64,000 bases of DNA. Origin: Adineta steineri (Eukaryota > Rotifera > Eurotatoria > Adinetida > Adinetidae). Location of the stretch: positions 1 to 64,000 of the forward strand of contig CAJNOI010000090.1 in the NCBI GenBank assembly GCA_905250115.1, in the 5' to 3' direction. A program made the position numbers and the translations under genes. Numbering within the stretch: position 1 is the first letter of the stretch; each line of letters starts with the position of its first letter. The notes under the pieces are model-generated. The model was given only the letters and a program-made list of their open reading frames with translations. It searched no databases and was not told the origin of the DNA. Shown one piece after another: positions 45,051 to 56,740 of this stretch.

Positions 45051-46688
45051 ATGTCAGACACAACCAATCACACATCAATCGTACATCCAAGCGATGATAA
45101 AATAATAAAAAATCAAAAGAAGTCTAATAGATATTTCTCGATTATCTATGAATTTAGTTCAAATACAACAGCACATGGAATACCACGTATTTCTGAAAGT
45201 GTAAGTAAATATAATCGTCTATATTGGTTATTTGCAACACTCTGTTTTATTGGTCTTATGACATATTTTATTATTAAAGCAATAATTGATTATCTGAATT
45301 ATCCAACACAAATAGATATAAGTATTGATGCAGAATTTCCACAACATTTTCCAGCATTTACTATTTGTAATGCTGGAGGATTACGTTTCGATAAATTTAT
45401 ACAACCATTTTTAAATTATACAAATACATTAAATATAACGAATACAAACGATACATCAACAATTTTTCCAGAACAAATACCTTATCTTTTCAATTTTGTA
45501 AATGATTTACTTAATAATAATGGATCATTGGAACCATTTTTCTTTCCACTCCCTTCGATGTTATATTCATGTACTTATAATTCTGTAACATGTACGGCAA
45601 CAGATTTTGTTCCATTTATAGCAGCACCCTATGGTTTTTGTTATACATTTAATGCAAAATTAAAAAATGAAACTTCTGAGAATATACGAAATGTATCTGA
45701 TAATGGAGGTACAGGAACACTTGAATTAGCTTTTTATGTACACAGTCATCAATATATTCCTTATCTTACAGATAGTAATTTGTTCAAATTAAATTTTATA
45801 AGTATTTTTTCTCTTTGTATTCAGGTGTTGGTATTGTAACACTTATACATGACAATACTGAAGTGCCAGTTATAGATACAACAGGTTTAAATTTAATTCC
45901 TAGACAAAAACATAAACTTAGTTATAAAAAGAAAAAAACTTCTTTTTTACAATCACCATATACATCATGTAATGATAAAATTGATCTTTGGATGCAAGCT
46001 ATGTATGAAAATTATCCGAATTTGGATTATCAATATTCACAAACTCTTTGTACTAAACTTAGTGTACAGATTTACACGTAAGTATTATTAGACAAAAATA
46101 TATCTCGATACGAATATATGTATATGTTGTAATTTAAGTTATGAAAAATGTGGATGTGTTAATCCTTACATTTGGGATATGCGTTCGATTATTTTACCAC
46201 ATACAAAGAAAACCATTTTTGCACCTTTTTGCAATACAACTGATCCATGTTTCAATAAAGCTGTTGAATTATATATAAATTCATTAGCTGATTTAAACAA
46301 TGATGATCTAAATTGTCCAGCAGAATGTTCAATAGTAGATTTTATAACAAAAAAATCTTCATTACTAACACCAATGCCATGGCAATTGTATGGAATTAAA
46401 ACATTTGTTGAAAATTCATTAATACCATTACCTTCAGATTGGTCAACTACATGGTCAGAATATATTTACACAAATTATGTTGCAGTCAGTGTTGTACAAG
46501 GAACATATTTTGTTGAAAGTAATATACAACAAGCATCAATCAATCTCATTGATGTTCTTTCAAATATTGGAGGACAAACTGGACTATGGCTTGGTATTAG
46601 TCTTTTATCAATTATGGAACTCTTCGAAATGTTCTATCGACTTATTCGATTAGCAATACGAAAAAAGAAACAACGAATAACATCATAA
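45051..46688 (+). CDS. DEG/ENaC (amiloride-sensitive/peptide-gated) sodium channel subunit, 508 residues
   Basis: Exons 45051-45774, 45825-46077 and 46139-46688 join to 1527 nt without stops; introns are 50 and 61 bp. Landmarks: cytoplasmic HGIPRISES (the HG gating motif), TM1 LYWLFATLCFIGLMTYFII, the FPAFTICNAGG post-TM1 motif, Cys-rich extracellular segments (SYEKCGCVNPYIW equivalent across the second junction, CPAECSIVDF) and TM2 with the pore motif NIGGQTGLWLGISLLSIMELFE (GxS selectivity filter as GIS). Such channels form trimers in the plasma membrane, gated by peptides, protons or force. A gating role by peptides (FaNaC-like) is inference only. Confidence 0.9.
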
Positions 46689-46980
46689 AGTGTCTTTTCT
46701 ATAGCATTTTTTTAATTTTAATAATAAATATGCGTGATTTTAATAAACCTGAGAGTATAGACACAGACGACTAAGTAGAACATGAATATAATATAGTCAT
46801 TCACGTTCTCGTTCTGATCGTACATCATCTATATATCCTCTAGCTACTTATTATTTCCATTTTAATTAAAGATATTATGTTTTTATTTTATTTAGTTTCA
46901 TAAATTTATTTTGTTAAATGGACTATTATTAGTAGATAAAATAGACGCGAAAATGTTATGAGTGAAGCAAATATCATAGT
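46689..46980. other. Convergent 3' intergenic region
   Basis: Non-coding; AATAAATATG near 46722 may be the channel gene's poly(A) signal. Confidence 0.4.
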
Positions 46981-48228
46981 TCAAATAATTGTTTGATATA
47001 AACATATCCAGACGGTAATAAGTAAAAGAATAAGACCAGTATCAAGATTGATTCGACCACTTATTGAAGCCGAATGATGGACTGTTGTCGAATTAGTTAC
47101 TCTTGTTGTCGAAGCTGTAGTTGAGTTTGTTACCATTGTTGTTGAAGCAGTAGTTGAATTAGTAGAATTACTACTCAAGAATGAGATCGCATAAGATGAC
47201 ATATTATAGGTCGATACTCCATTAGTAGTACAATTGGGTCCAAATGATGAATAACTTCCTGGTCCAAAACATCCAACAAGATATGGATATGTTGATGTAG
47301 CAAAATAAGCATAATTACCAATAGAATCATAAAACATTCCATTACAAACATCAAAACCTGTTGTTACTCGAGTACCTGAAGATAGATAAGGACCATAAAT
47401 AACATGTCCATCTCTGGCAACACCAATTACTGTCTTTGTTTGATAACTTGAAAATGAAGATATAGAATAGGTAGCAATATTTGAATTACAAGCACTGACA
47501 GCAGCACATGATGAAATATTTCCTGTTGGAGGATTAACTTGACAACCAGTAGCAATATGATAATGATATATACCGGCCGTTTGACAATGAGCAAGACAGC
47601 TATCTACTGTTTCAGCAGTTCCACCTGATGGTGGAAAAAACGGATCATAATTATTTGCTGAATCAGAAGTAAACATCATTACACCGTCTACTGCTACTCC
47701 TGTTGCAGTATCCAAACCTGTTGCACCATAATTAACATAGCCGGAAGCTGATGGAACTGATGATACACTACTTGTTGTACAGATTGTTTGTGACAGTGAA
47801 GCAACAGTGGTTAGATCTGAATTTAGTGAATTAATACTAACATCAGGATTAAAGTTAACTTCAAAATCAACATTTAATTCAGCAAAAGTGCTCGATGGCA
47901 CACTAGCACAACGTGGAGGTTAACCATTTGTTTGAATACGAATTTTAATAACACCACTAGCATTTCGACAAACAGCACTTAATTTTCGTTGCCATACACA
48001 AACACCATTGATAGTTGTACCCGGACATACAATACCACTGGCTGAACAGCTGACATTAACGCCAGTAGTCCCTGTAATAGTAGTGGCTGTATAATTAATT
48101 GTTGTTCGAAATTGTGAAGCCACTGCTTGACAATCCGATAATGAATTCGATGCTGTTGATTGAACATTTGGCAAGTTGATCATACATAGAAACACGTAGA
48201 AAGCACAATACAGTTGTTGGTAGATCAT
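46981..48228 (-). pseudogene. YHYH-domain, GPI-type surface protein with one in-frame stop
   Basis: One frame of 416 codons on minus is interrupted only by a TAA at 47920-47922 (after IRIQTNG, before PPRCASV). N-terminal part: signal peptide (MIYQQLYCAFYVFLCMINLP) and Cys-paired region. Main part: the YHYH domain with CLAHCQTAGIYHYHIATGC, VIGVARDGHVIYGPYLSSG and CNGMFYDSIGNYAYF. Then a Ser/Thr/Asn tandem repeat (NSTTASTTMVTNSTTASTTR) and a hydrophobic C-terminus (LILLLITVWICLY), typical of a GPI-anchor signal. YHYH proteins occur in bacteria and some protists/animals; function is uncertain. The single stop could be a recent mutation, an allele, or a sequencing error. Confidence 0.8.
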
Positions 48229-48271
48229 TGTTACTGTAATATTTTAGTTTGTGGTGTAGATTATTGAATGT

Positions 48272-48667
48272 ATGCTATGCTTATATATATATATGCGAGT
48301 AGGACTACTAATTGTGTGGGCAAGTAGCGAATACATTTCTCCTAGCTTGAGGGAACAATTGAAACTAAAACTATCAGAGAACGGAAAGAGAAAAATACTG
48401 AAAGTAACAGAGAACAGAACATCATTGTACATGCAGTACCCACAAAATGCTAAAATCACTGTAGAAAAAAATAAATTTTGTGTTTGTCATGCTTTTAAAG
48501 TACCTGCATTCATATTTTCTTCTCTTGAAAAAGCTTTGGAAACAAAATGTCACATACCAATGTCTCAACGTACTTTTTTATTAAACGACGTCACCAAAAA
48601 ATATGTTTATTATTTTTCTCAGTACATTGAAGAAATCGATGTTCGCAATTGTACCCCGTTTCATTAA
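48272..48667 (+). CDS. Uncertain 131-residue ORF
   Basis: Open frame overlapping the promoter side of the YHYH gene. The C-terminal part (VCHAFKVPAFIFSSLEKALE, then a Cys-rich, Lys-rich tail) has non-repetitive composition, but no domain, signal peptide or splice evidence. May be a chance ORF. Confidence 0.2.
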   Translation: MLCLYIYMRVGLLIVWASSEYISPSLREQLKLKLSENGKRKILKVTENRTSLYMQYPQNAKITVEKNKFCVCHAFKVPAFIFSSLEKALETKCHIPMSQRTFLLNDVTKKYVYYFSQYIEEIDVRNCTPFH

Positions 48668-49203
48668 AATGTTTATGCTTATGATCAATAACAGAAATTG
48701 ATGAATTTATTTCTTCGATAGAATATACATTTTTTAAATAAATATGAATGTATATAGTTATAATAGTTATAAAAGTTACCGATATTGTTCCTTGTACCTT
48801 TATTTGACTTTATTTATCTGTTAAAAAATATCTTTATTTCTTTAATTTTTGTTTTATAACAATATATAAACAGTGTAAAAATTTGAGACTTTATATATGT
48901 AAGGATTCCAGCATTATAATACTACAATCTCATTTTCTAATAGTTTCAATATATTATCAAAGGTCAAAATTATTGAATCTCGAACTAAATATGTAATTTT
49001 TATGTCATTAATAAAGATCGCTATGAAATGTTATTAAAAAATGTGCAAATTAATCAATAATATCGATAAAGTTTTACTGTAATATGACATAATGAATTAT
49101 TTCATTGCTTTCGATCTATCAATTATATAGAAAAGTGAAAATATATTCATTCTATACACAAAATTCATCAAAAGATAGGAAAATATTCGATTGATCTTCT
49201 ATC
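48668..49203. other. No gene seen
   Basis: AT-rich intergenic DNA without recognisable structure. Confidence 0.5.
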
Positions 49204-49476
49204 ATTGTTTTTAGACATGACCCAAACCCAAACTCAAATTCAAACCGTTTGGGAGTTTAAGTTTGGGTTCATGAGTTTGGGTTTGAGTTTGGGTTCGCGT
49301 TTGGTACCCAAAGTCCCAAACAGTTTGAGTTTGAGTTTGGGTTTGGGTCTACTTTTAACTGCAATAAATTTAATCAAAATAGTTCCTTTTACAGATTAAA
49401 AAAAGCACAAACCCAAACTCAAACCCAAACTCATCAAACCCAAACAGTTTGGGTTTGGGTCATGTCTAATTGTTTT
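49204..49476. mobile_element. hAT-like MITE built of AAACCC-type repeats, 8-bp target duplication
   Basis: The element 49212-49468 (257 bp) is flanked by the direct 8-bp repeat ATTGTTTT (49204-49211 and 49469-49476). It has perfect 23-bp terminal inverted repeats beginning TAGACATGACCCAAACCC and ending in the complement. The interior consists of imperfect CCCAAACTCAAA and its complement around a short unique core (about 49351-49405). An 8-bp duplication and TAG-initial ends are characteristic of the hAT superfamily. No coding capacity. Confidence 0.85.
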
Positions 49477-51086
49477 ATAGCCTAACGAAATATTTCATTT
49501 GTTATTTTCAATATTAACACAATTATCATACAAATTGAGTAACTGTGTATTTTTTTTTCTTGACGCTGTTGGTCGTTAGTGTAATGCATTAAATTTCTTA
49601 ACAAATTTTTTTTTCTCATTCTTTTACTTTATAATAATGTCTATTGATCATGTGTTATTTTGTATGGCTACATTTTGTTAAAAAGAAAAGAAAAGAATAA
49701 CGATCTGCATTTTAAATTTTTTTGTTTTAATTCAAATTCTTGTCAGTTATATAAACATGAATGATTTTGATTCATGACAATAACGACACTCAATGAAATG
49801 CATTGTAATTTTTTTTAAATATTTGCGATATTGATGGTTATTGTTAATTTTTGATCCATAAGAAATTACAGAAGAAAGAAAAAAAGTATAATATCATTTT
49901 AATATAGATGATTGTAAAAAAGACAAAAACAGTGCAATTTCTTCATATTGTATTCGTAGCATATTCAACACATACTCTTATTTAAAATCTAGAGATCAAA
50001 AACAGAAAGATATGTTCTTTTTCGCAGCAAGGTATTGAGTCTATCACTAGGGCTGGTACTTTATCTTTACCTTATTAGTTAACTATATTGCATTTTATTC
50101 TAATTTGCTTCATATATAATGTTTCAATTCGAACTATTTCTGACAGAGCATTTGATGTCATCATCTTTCTTTTTACTCATTTTTATGCTCTTGTTTAATT
50201 TTCAAATATTTTTTTCTAGTATCAGATACATTACAATTTGCAGATAAAGCTTACAGTGCGCAGTACCGTTATTCAATAGTTTTGATTTAATAAGCTTGCA
50301 ATAGCGACTCCACTCTAACAAATAAAAACATACTATTGTGATATGCATAAAGATATTCTATTCATCTAGTTCATCGAAACAACGAAAAATAAAATTAATA
50401 TTAGCTGAAGATAATGATAAAAAACCAGTCAAGATATTATTGATCAAACGACATCATCAAATTTTAATACAGATAAAATTATAAATAATAATGTACTGAA
50501 TGAAAATCAAAACGCAACAGATCATTTCTTTTTTTGAATATTAGTACTGAAACTGTTTATTAAAATTCTAATGTACGAAGTGGATCTTAGATATTTCAAT
50601 TTGACATCTACATACATAAGTATATTTTATTTATGGTCACTTTGATTTGAAACTTAGCCTTTATATGTTTTACTCTCGTATAAATGTTAGGGCAAACAAA
50701 AAAAGATTTTCTTTTTATTATCCTCGATAAAAATGTTACAAACGAAAGTGCATGTACTATATGAAAAGAAATGAAGGCATCATAAATACAAGACATTTTT
50801 TTAAATATACCCATGATAATCACGATGGGATTAGTTTCTATTTAGAGAGACGAATAGGTACTTAAAGAATAAGAATAACAAATGTGAAAAAGAAGAAGAA
50901 ATAAAAAATAAGAAACGAAAGGCTAAAACAACGAAGAGATGAAAATGTATTTCTTATTTAATTATTTTCTACATATTGTTGCTCTGTTCGCAATAAAAAG
51001 CATCCATTATAAAAGGTACGATTCGTATCTATTATATCTTTTATTCAGCAAAGATATGATTATAATTATTTAGATAGAATTTGAAA
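49477..51086. other. Long AT-rich intergenic region
   Basis: About 1.6 kb without an exon, repeat or RNA gene I can support. The last ~100 bp precede the permease ATG and probably contain its promoter. Confidence 0.5.
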
Positions 51087-52924
51087 ATGCAAAATAATTT
51101 ACATATATCAACAATATTTCCTGTCGAATCTTCAGTTGCAAACCAACAGGAAGTTGAACTTAGTGATATTCATACGAATGATGATAATTACAATATTAAT
51201 TCGACAACTAATCTCTCATGTGGAAAATTCAAATCATTTACTAAATTTTTTAAAACAATGCTTAAAAAATATAATTGTATCGATATAGAAACACGTGGTA
51301 TTGAACGTATATTATTAGAAGAGCGTACCGATTGCAAAACTATCAATATAGCAATGATGTGGGTAAGATATCTTGGGGGGAGGGGGTTGAGTGAGGATAA
51401 TTAATCGATTTTATATTTATTAGTTTGGTGCAAACATAATTATACCAAGTTTTGCTAGTGGTATACTTGGTCCAGCACTATTCAAACTAAGTCTCTATGA
51501 GTCATTTGTAACCATCATCTTTGGTACTTTACTTGGTATTATTCCAGTAGCAGCTATAGCCTGTTTTGGTCCAGCATCGGGTCTACGTACAATGGTCTAT
51601 TCTCGTTACAGTTGGGGTTATTATGGTGCTTCGATAATGTCAATTTTTAGTATTATTGTGGCACTTGGTTGGGCGGCTATAAGTAGTATAACAGGTGCAC
51701 AAACATTACGTGTTGTATTTAATGATTCAATACCGATGGCTGTTGGTATAATTATTATTTCTATCATATCAATGATCGTCTCATTTGTTGGTTATAAATG
51801 GCTTCATATTTATGAACGATATTCATGGATACCAGTATTTATAGCATATTGTATATTAGCAGGAGTTGGTGCAACATATTTTACATCTTCTACAATGGTT
51901 AGATTTTCAAATAGTATAGCGAATCTTATTCTTAGATATAATCGATTTCTGAAAAAAAGAAACAGAAGTTTTGTTAAGAAGAAAGTTTGATAAAAATAAT
52001 GTATTCATATTTAAGTGGATAAAATATAAAATATATGTACATCACCTATAGGTATCTATCAATGCAACAACATTGAACAATAGTAGTAGTCGTCGTGCAC
52101 AAATATCTCGTATTCTTAGTTTTGGAGCAACATGTTTTAGTATTTCGTCTAGTTGGTGTACATGTGCAGCTGATTATAATACATATTTTTCTGAAGATAC
52201 AAGTCAATTAAAAATCTTCATTCTTACTTATATCGGTAATTTCCTACCGATGGCTCTTCTACAATTACTTGGAGCAGCTGCGTATACAGGTACATATACC
52301 AATCAAGATTGGAATTATGCATATGAAATCAATAGTGTTGGCGGATTATTAGGTGCTAGTCTGTTATCTCTTGGAGTTTTTGGTAAATTTTTACTTCTTT
52401 TATTTGCATTATCAACTGTTGGTTGTAATATACTAAATATTTATTCATTGTCATTATCCGCACAAGTTATTGCATCAATATTTAAACGCATACCACGCTT
52501 TTTATATACAGTTGTTGGTACTATAATATATATTCTATTAGCTATTGTTGCTGCAAATAAATTTAATGATTCATTAACATCACTTCTAAGTTTAACATCG
52601 TATTGGTCAGTAATATTTGTTGTTATTGTGGTAGAAGAACATATTCTATTTCGACGGTATTCATTTAAAAATTATAATTTTGATATTTGGAATAATCGTA
52701 AAAGCTTATCAATAGGTATAGCTGCAATATTATCAGGTTTAGTAGGTGCTGTTGGTACTGCACTTGGAATGACACAAACTTGGTTTACTGGATCGATTGC
52801 AAAAGCTATTGCAGGTGATAGTGGTGAACAAGGTGCAGATGTTAGTCTTGAACTTGGTTTTGTTTTTACAGCAGTTAGTTTTCCATTATTCCGATCAGTT
52901 GAATTATATTTTATTCGAAAATAA
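51087..52924 (+). CDS. NCS1-type purine/cytosine permease, 540 residues
   Basis: Exons 51087-51362, 51424-51897 and 52052-52924 are all phase 0 and total 1623 nt without a stop. A hydrophilic N-terminus (IETRGIERILLEERTD) leads into about 12 membrane segments: FGANIIIPSFASGILG (TM1 region of the NCS1 family), GTLLGIIPVAAIACFGPASG, SRYSWGYYGASIMSIFSII, then FCISSSWCTCAADYNTYF-like and LPMALLQLLGAAAY segments and a final TAVSFPLFRSVELYF. The family imports nucleobases or related compounds with H+ or Na+ in the plasma membrane. It is typical of fungi, plants and bacteria and rare in animals, so horizontal origin is possible; introns show adaptation to the host genome. Substrate unknown. Confidence 0.8.
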
Positions 52925-52940
52925 ACCATTTTTTGGTTAT

Positions 52941-53005
52941 ATATCTTGATAGTGTGGATGAAGATGTCGATCTCATTCTCAGCCATTTACATCCACATAT
53001 TTACC
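52941..53005. repeat. Short palindrome, ATCTTGA type
   Basis: Left arm ATATCTTGATAGTGTGGATG at about 52941 pairs imperfectly with TTACATCCACATAT at about 52987. A member of the same small palindrome family. Confidence 0.55.
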
Positions 53006-53124
53006 TTCTCTTATCGATCTTGTCTATTGACAAAGATATCGTGAAAAATATTTGAATATCAAAATAAATATTTTTCAAAAAACAAAATAACAGAAAGAAA
53101 GTAAGCAGAATTATAAAAACTCAG

Positions 53125-53203
53125 GTGTCATGAAACATAAGCGGATGTAGATGTGAATGTCTCTTCTTTACTTACACTTACATCCACTCTCAAGATGGTT
53201 ACT
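53125..53203. repeat. Short palindrome, ATCTTGAG type
   Basis: Left arm GCGGATGTAGATGTGAATG (about 53141) pairs with CACTTACATCCACTCTCAAG (about 53176), ending in CTCAAGATGG. Confidence 0.6.
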
Positions 53204-53232
53204 CCACCATAAGTTAAAGTTTTATTTGAACA

Positions 53233-54708
53233 TTAAGTATTCTCAAGACGAATGAGTAAGCGGTAAGGAATAACCGATGAACGTCGATTGGTAAAGTGCT
53301 CAATAACTTCATTTGGAATGGTATTACAAATACGCTTATCACCCCAGCCGACTGTTTCCTTTTGAGTTTTAAATGTGCCAGGCATTTGTTTACACTGCAA
53401 CACGATTTGAACTTTATAAAGTTTTTTTATCTTTGGAGACTTGAAGGAATTCACCTGACTATAAACATGAAGACTTGCATAACGAATTGACGGAGATGTG
53501 TAAATATGAACTTTGCCGGGAATGTGCCCGGCACGAATGGCTAACTCAGTTCCGTCAAGCAAGTGATCACCTGGCAGTAAAAACTGACGATGAGTGAGTA
53601 TTGATTGAGCTGCCAGCGCAGTTGTTCCATGATAGACCACGATCAACGTGCTCCAAAGATCATCACTGCGAAACGGGTCCACTCCAAGCCCAAATCCAGC
53701 CCAACCACGAGGTACAACATAGTCAGCATCTGCCACTCGTGATATATTTGGCAGATCATTCGAGTAACAAGATGAACAATATCAGCGGTTATGCTTCTCC
53801 ACGAAGAATGTAAGCGGCCAAGCGAGTTGCTTGACATATTCTTTGCATTCATCGAAATAAGTACAAGTAAAGACCTTTCGCGGACGACAAGATTCAGCTC
53901 TACTATTGTAAAACTCTAACCGATTATTATTTGGTCGCCAGGACGATCTTGCTCGTTCTCTGTCTCGACCAAGGTTCAAGTCAGTGAGATTTCGATGAAC
54001 TCTATCCAAAGAGACGGATGAACACTTTTTATCGTTGTTGACAATACTATTTCTTCTGACTGCAGACTTTGGTCCGCTATTTGCAGCACACATGTCCTTT
54101 TTGCAATGGGAACATACAAAAGAAAGCATAGTATTCTGCGGGTTATTCCAGAAATTCGATATTTCACAGTGCGGACAACGCATGTGTGCATAAGTTTGTT
54201 TGCATGACCAACAAGCAACAATACTACCCGGGCTATAGTTACAGTCTTTCCATATATTACCCTTATGGCAAAGGGGACACTGTATATACTGGTGCGTTTT
54301 GTGGCATGAATGACATTTGAGTCGTTGACCTTGGATAGATCCTTCGGACGGATAAATATTTGGCGCATGACAGTGTGCACAGGAAACATGTTGAAAAGGT
54401 TGAGTGCATGAAACACACTTGTTCTTAAGACCTTCCTTATAGTTTCCAGCAGCCCACATGTTTACTCCCTGACAATGCGGACAACATACAAATTGAAACG
54501 ACTTAGCGCATGATGCACATTTAACGAGTTGCCCTTCAACTGATACTGATGGATTTGACCAGGTGTTGCTGGAAGAGCAATGTGGACAAAATATTTGTTG
54601 CAATCGAATGGAGCAGGAAACGCAATTGAAAAAGAGGCCTTGTTTGTATTTATTATCGTTCCACGTGTTATTTTTATGACAAGCTGTACAGACAAGCGTT
54701 GTTGTCAT
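53233..54708 (-). CDS. Zinc-ribbon array plus PARP-like ADP-ribosyltransferase domain, ~446 residues
   Basis: Exon 1 encodes six tandem ~36-residue CxxC..CxxC ribbons (CTACHKNNTWND..CVSC, CPHCSSSNTWSN..CASC, CPHCQGVNMWAA..CVSC, CAHCHAPNIYPS..CHSC, CPLCHKGNIWKD..CWSC, CPHCEISNFWNN..CSHC) and a basic linker. Exon 2 encodes GWAGFGLGVDPFRSDDLW, VVYHGTTALAAQSILTH (HGT, the PARP-fold His), GHIPGKVHIYTSPSIRYAS (Tyr) and NEVIEHFTNRRSSVIPYRLL. The arrangement fits an ADP-ribosyltransferase-type fold with N-terminal nucleic-acid or protein-binding ribbons. The intron is placed at 53864-53730 (GT..AG, phase-compatible), but other donors are possible. The catalytic third position is not certain, so activity is unproven. 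Confidence 0.65.
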
Positions 54709-55654
54709 TGTTCAATCAAATCTAAAAACAGTAGGTGGTTTTTATTAGTTAGGTATTATATATTTTTCTTATTTTCGGATTCGTTAAAAACCATTATCGA
54801 AAAGCTATCGTATAACTGTGTTACTACTCTCAAGAATTAATATTTTACTCTTTTCAACTCTGAGAAAAACAACTTTCTTTCTATAAGAAAACTGTTTCAA
54901 ATTAAAAAGTCTGTTTGATTAGTGTTACTTAGTAATCAAAAGTCATATCGTTTTTCTGAAATATGTTCAGTGCTGAAAAATTGCTACGCAGTTTGCCTTC
55001 GAAGCTGAAATAATAATAAATGTAGAACTTTTTTGTTTCTTAAAATATCACGCAGACAAAGGTTATCTACAACAACAGTGTCCCTAACAGAAAGATTTAT
55101 TGCTAAATGATATTATCAGATCAAATGTGCGTGGTTTTATAATTTTGATAAATTTTGGTGATCGTGAGTTTTAGAACCGAATGGACAACAATACTTATTC
55201 CCTACATGGACTATATATACTTACTTATTTAGATTTATTGCTGAATAATAGAAGTGATGTAGAGTTCTTCTCTCAAAAAAGTAAAAAGAATAGCGAGAAG
55301 ACTTCATTTAAAAGGAAAAAATCTGCACATGTTTGTTTTTCTTCCAACTTCTTTAACAATAAGAGCCGTGAAATATCTAGGAAGTAAAAGAATAACAGCA
55401 TTGCAAGCATGTTGCATCATTTATTTTACGCAAAAAATATCGGAAGAAAGAGAACAACAGTCATTCTTGGTAGTTAAAAAACATGTTTGTTATAATACTA
55501 TCGATTTTTGTTCGATGATTTTATAAAATTTTCGAAGCAGGAAGATTACAACCATAGTGAATTGTATATTATTGAAAAATAAATGAAGTAAAAAAACGTT
55601 GAAAAACCTATTACTGGTTATCAAGAGGTATAAATATGGATAAAAATATTAAGA
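54709..55654. other. No gene seen
   Basis: AT-rich intergenic DNA. Small open frames near 55181-55526 are Lys/Ser-rich and have no domain support. Confidence 0.5.
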
Positions 55655-55712
55655 CCCTGTGTGGGTATAAGTAAAGGAGGACACCTACATCTACCCTCAC
55701 CCCTAAGTATTA
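55655..55712. repeat. Short palindrome with G-rich/C-rich arms
   Basis: AAGACCCTGTGTGGGTATAA (about 55649) pairs imperfectly with CATCTACCCTCACCCCTAAG (about 55688). Confidence 0.5.
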
Positions 55713-55786
55713 GATTTAATTATGGAGCAAAAAAAAGATTTTATTGATAAGAAAAAAATATTAAAAATTCACATCAGAATATAGTA

Positions 55787-56740
55787 TCATGAATTATTAT
55801 ACTTTAAAAAGTCTCGCATTCGATTCTGATCCCATGTTTTGAAGTTCTTTAATTTACATAATTTCTGAAGTCGCTTGTTTTTATTCTTTTCTATGTAATT
55901 ACCAATGATTTGTTGGACTAGTTCTATAACAAGACTAATACTAAGCCAATAGATTCCGCCACTAATTAATTTAAACATATTAGTAGAGAAGAAAGGAAAC
56001 ATCCAATTTAAACAAAGTGCAAGGAAGAATGTGAATGCAAATTTATACATTTTTCGTCTTGTTTCTCCTTGAATTATATCTTGTTTAGTTGAATATGTTA
56101 ATCCATTTCCATATAATTTCCCATTCTGAGTCTTATACGTAAGTACATGTCGAAATACAATTGATATTCTTTCTCCAATTTGACTTTTTTCTTTTTTAAT
56201 ACCGTGTACATAATGTCTGTTCGTTTCTTCATCGAGTAAGAATAGAGAATTACCTGGAAGATTTATTTGTAGTTGTGATGGTCCATCTAATGTACTTTCT
56301 TGCTTTTTGACCAAATCCATTTGTCTGTTGACTCCAAGACTTACAACTGCAATTTTTGAGCCAGATGCTAAATCTAACATACAATCACTATGTAGACCCA
56401 TACTTTCTTGTCCATCTTTATAATAAATAATGTGAGCTAAATTCCAAGTTTCTCCTGACATTTCTTCGATGACTCTTTTGAGTTTCTGTACAGTTGGTGT
56501 CCATGATGTATAAACGATATTATTTTGAGGAACAAGTGCAATTTTACATCGATACCATGGTTGATCTCCACATGAGTTCGTACTTGCTTGAAATGCCATT
56601 AATCGTGGAAGACGAATAAGTGACTGATTATCTCCTATGGCGTAATATTGTCCGTATTGAATTTCATCTGTTTCCGGCCTTAAACAATTCAATGCTGACG
56701 CAGCTTCATTAACAGATAATAAATTTTCGATTAGTTGCAT
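55787..56740 (-). CDS. AlkB-like 2OG-Fe(II) dioxygenase with C-terminal membrane segments, 317 residues
   Basis: Residues about 10-215 show the AlkB-family order: FQASTNSCGDQPWYRCKIAL, NLAHIIYYKDGQESMGLHSD (HxD iron ligands), GSKIAVVSLGVNRQMDL, LPGNSLFLLDEETNRHYVHG (second His) and ERISIVFRHVLTY (2-oxoglutarate-binding Arg). Iron and 2OG ligands are complete, so oxidative demethylation or hydroxylation of nucleic acid or protein is likely. Unusually, the C-terminus has two hydrophobic segments (FAFTFFLALCLNWMFPFF and GGIYWLSISLVIELVQQIIG) followed by a Lys-rich tail, suggesting membrane association. Single exon; the ATG at 56740 begins MQLIENLLSVNEAASALNCL. The substrate is not predictable. 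Confidence 0.8.
   Translation of the reverse strand: MQLIENLLSVNEAASALNCLRPETDEIQYGQYYAIGDNQSLIRLPRLMAFQASTNSCGDQPWYRCKIALVPQNNIVYTSWTPTVQKLKRVIEEMSGETWNLAHIIYYKDGQESMGLHSDCMLDLASGSKIAVVSLGVNRQMDLVKKQESTLDGPSQLQINLPGNSLFLLDEETNRHYVHGIKKEKSQIGERISIVFRHVLTYKTQNGKLYGNGLTYSTKQDIIQGETRRKMYKFAFTFFLALCLNWMFPFFSTNMFKLISGGIYWLSISLVIELVQQIIGNYIEKNKNKRLQKLCKLKNFKTWDQNRMRDFLKYNNS

Noticed and set aside
53976..54695. Alternative-frame ORFs under the zinc-ribbon gene
   Set aside because: Frame shadows; they lack the regular CxxC pattern.
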